Assembly: GCA_030278895.1 (NCBI GenBank)
Contig: JARXKK010000005.1
Location: 1-53,970 of the forward strand
From: Acidobacteriota bacterium
Lineage (GTDB): Bacteria > Acidobacteriota > Thermoanaerobaculia > UBA5066
DNA length: 53,970 nucleotides
Direction: 5' to 3'
Shown: positions 53,426-53,970 of the stretch, piece by piece
Layout: every line of letters starts with the position of its first letter
How positions within the stretch are numbered: the stretch's first letter is position 1
Translations under genes and position numbers: made by a program
Notes under the pieces: model-generated
What the model was told of the DNA's origin: nothing
The model's database searches: none
The model's input: the letters and a program-made list of their open reading frames with translations, nothing else

Positions 53426-53970
53426 TCAGCGGCCGCGGCGCCCGCCGCCCGCGCCGGCCTGTCTCCCGCGCAGCCAGCGGAGCGTCATCCCCAGCCCGAA
53501 GGACGTGGCGCCGACGGGATAGCCGGCGTAGTCGAGGGAGTAGTAGGCCGTGCCGGCGATGTCGAGATGAGCCCACGGGGTCTTGGCGTCTACGAATTCC
53601 TTGAGGAACATCGCCCCGTTGATCGAGCCGCCCCAGCGGCCGCCCGTGTTCTTCATGTCCGCCCAGTCGGACTTGATGTTCTCCTTGTACTCCTCCCACA
53701 TCGGCAGGCGCCAGAGGCGCTCGTCGGTCGTCTCGCCGGCGCTCACGAGCTCCTTCGCCAAGGCGTCGTCGTCCGTGAAGACGATGGCCGCTTCGAGCCC
53801 CAGTGCCACCAGCGCGGCGCCCGTGAGCGTCGCGTAGTCGAGGATCACGGCCGGCTTCCACTCGGCGGCGTAGTCGAGCGCGTCCGCGAGGATGACCCTG
53901 CCCTCGGCGTCCGTGTTGTCGATCTCGGCGGTCTTGCCGTTCCGGAAGCGGACGATGTCGCCCGGCTTGT
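53426..53970 (-). CDS. pepA: Leucyl aminopeptidase PepA (C-terminal part; N-terminus beyond window)
   Basis: 181 C-terminal residues of an M17 leucine aminopeptidase. The diagnostic [14 protein letters not shown] (metal and catalytic residues Asp, Glu, Arg) is near the right edge, followed by [36 protein letters not shown] and [11 protein letters not shown] with the family's final Gly-rich stretch. The C-terminus ends in a basic Gly/Arg tail. The stop is 3 bp before recN. Confidence 0.95.
   Translation of the reverse strand, partial: KPGDIVRFRNGKTAEIDNTDAEGRVILADALDYAAEWKPAVILDYATLTGAALVALGLEAAIVFTDDDALAKELVSAGETTDERLWRLPMWEEYKENIKSDWADMKNTGGRWGGSINGAMFLKEFVDAKTPWAHLDIAGTAYYSLDYAGYPVGATSFGLGMTLRWLRGRQAGAGGGRRGR

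Overview
The window is GC-rich (I judge roughly two-thirds G+C) and densely coding. It looks like a chromosomal core region of an Acidobacteriota-type bacterium. The clues are a VWFA-related secreted protein of the kind abundant in that phylum, an MglA-type GTPase, CarD, TonB/ExbB/ExbD/ExbD with a TPR lipoprotein, a divergent membrane pyrophosphatase and many TPR lipoproteins. The class is uncertain; Thermoanaerobaculia or a relative is my guess. There are no phage genes, transposases or CRISPR arrays.

Layout. 1-6.1 kb (minus): heat-shock operon hrcA-grpE-dnaK-dnaJ-prmA-rsmE, with rsmE running off the left edge. 6.2-17.6 kb (plus): MglA-like GTPase, lytic transglycosylase, comM, M23 peptidase, secA, guaB, a methyltransferase and a DUF4242 protein. 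17.6-24.2 kb (minus): a frame-disrupted TlpA-like gene, rarA, TPR and coiled-coil proteins, carD, tRNA-Leu(CAA), a VanZ-like protein and an asparaginase. 24.2-27.5 kb (plus): a soluble MgtE-like sensor overlapping an NRAMP-related transporter, then a beta-barrel protein. 27.5-31.9 kb (minus): tsaE, nnrD, a DUF2064 protein and the VWFA-related protein. 31.9-39.9 kb (plus): DUF502, TPR lipoprotein, tonB-exbB-exbD-exbD, a strong terminator, hppA and an APC permease. 39.9-53.97 kb (minus): hemW, ribE, ribD, ftsY, roadblock protein, TPR lipoprotein, HD-GYP protein, aroB, aspS, hisS, gamma-carbonic anhydrase, recN and pepA (truncated by the right edge).

Gene organisation. Genes are tightly packed. 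Neighbours are repeatedly joined by 4-bp NTGA stop/start overlaps, often with TTG or GTG starts. Many transcription-unit heads have no Shine-Dalgarno sequence but a -10-like hexamer 5-9 bases before the start codon, which suggests common leaderless mRNAs.

Most notable observations: (1) a dispersed purine-rich element, consensus near GAGAAGATTTTCTTAGAAGG, occurs about sixteen times in both orientations, inside unrelated genes in different reading frames and in intergenic DNA. Two copies share 31 bp with one mismatch. I do not recognise it; it may be an uptake or recognition sequence or a small mobile repeat. (2) A stand-alone MgtE-type Mg2+-sensing protein is translationally coupled to an NRAMP-family transporter whose metal-site residues are changed in the way reported for Mg2+-selective relatives. 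(3) An MglA-type GTPase has a long C-terminal extension, and a roadblock protein lies elsewhere in the window. (4) The TlpA-like gene appears to be broken by an internal deletion and frameshift.
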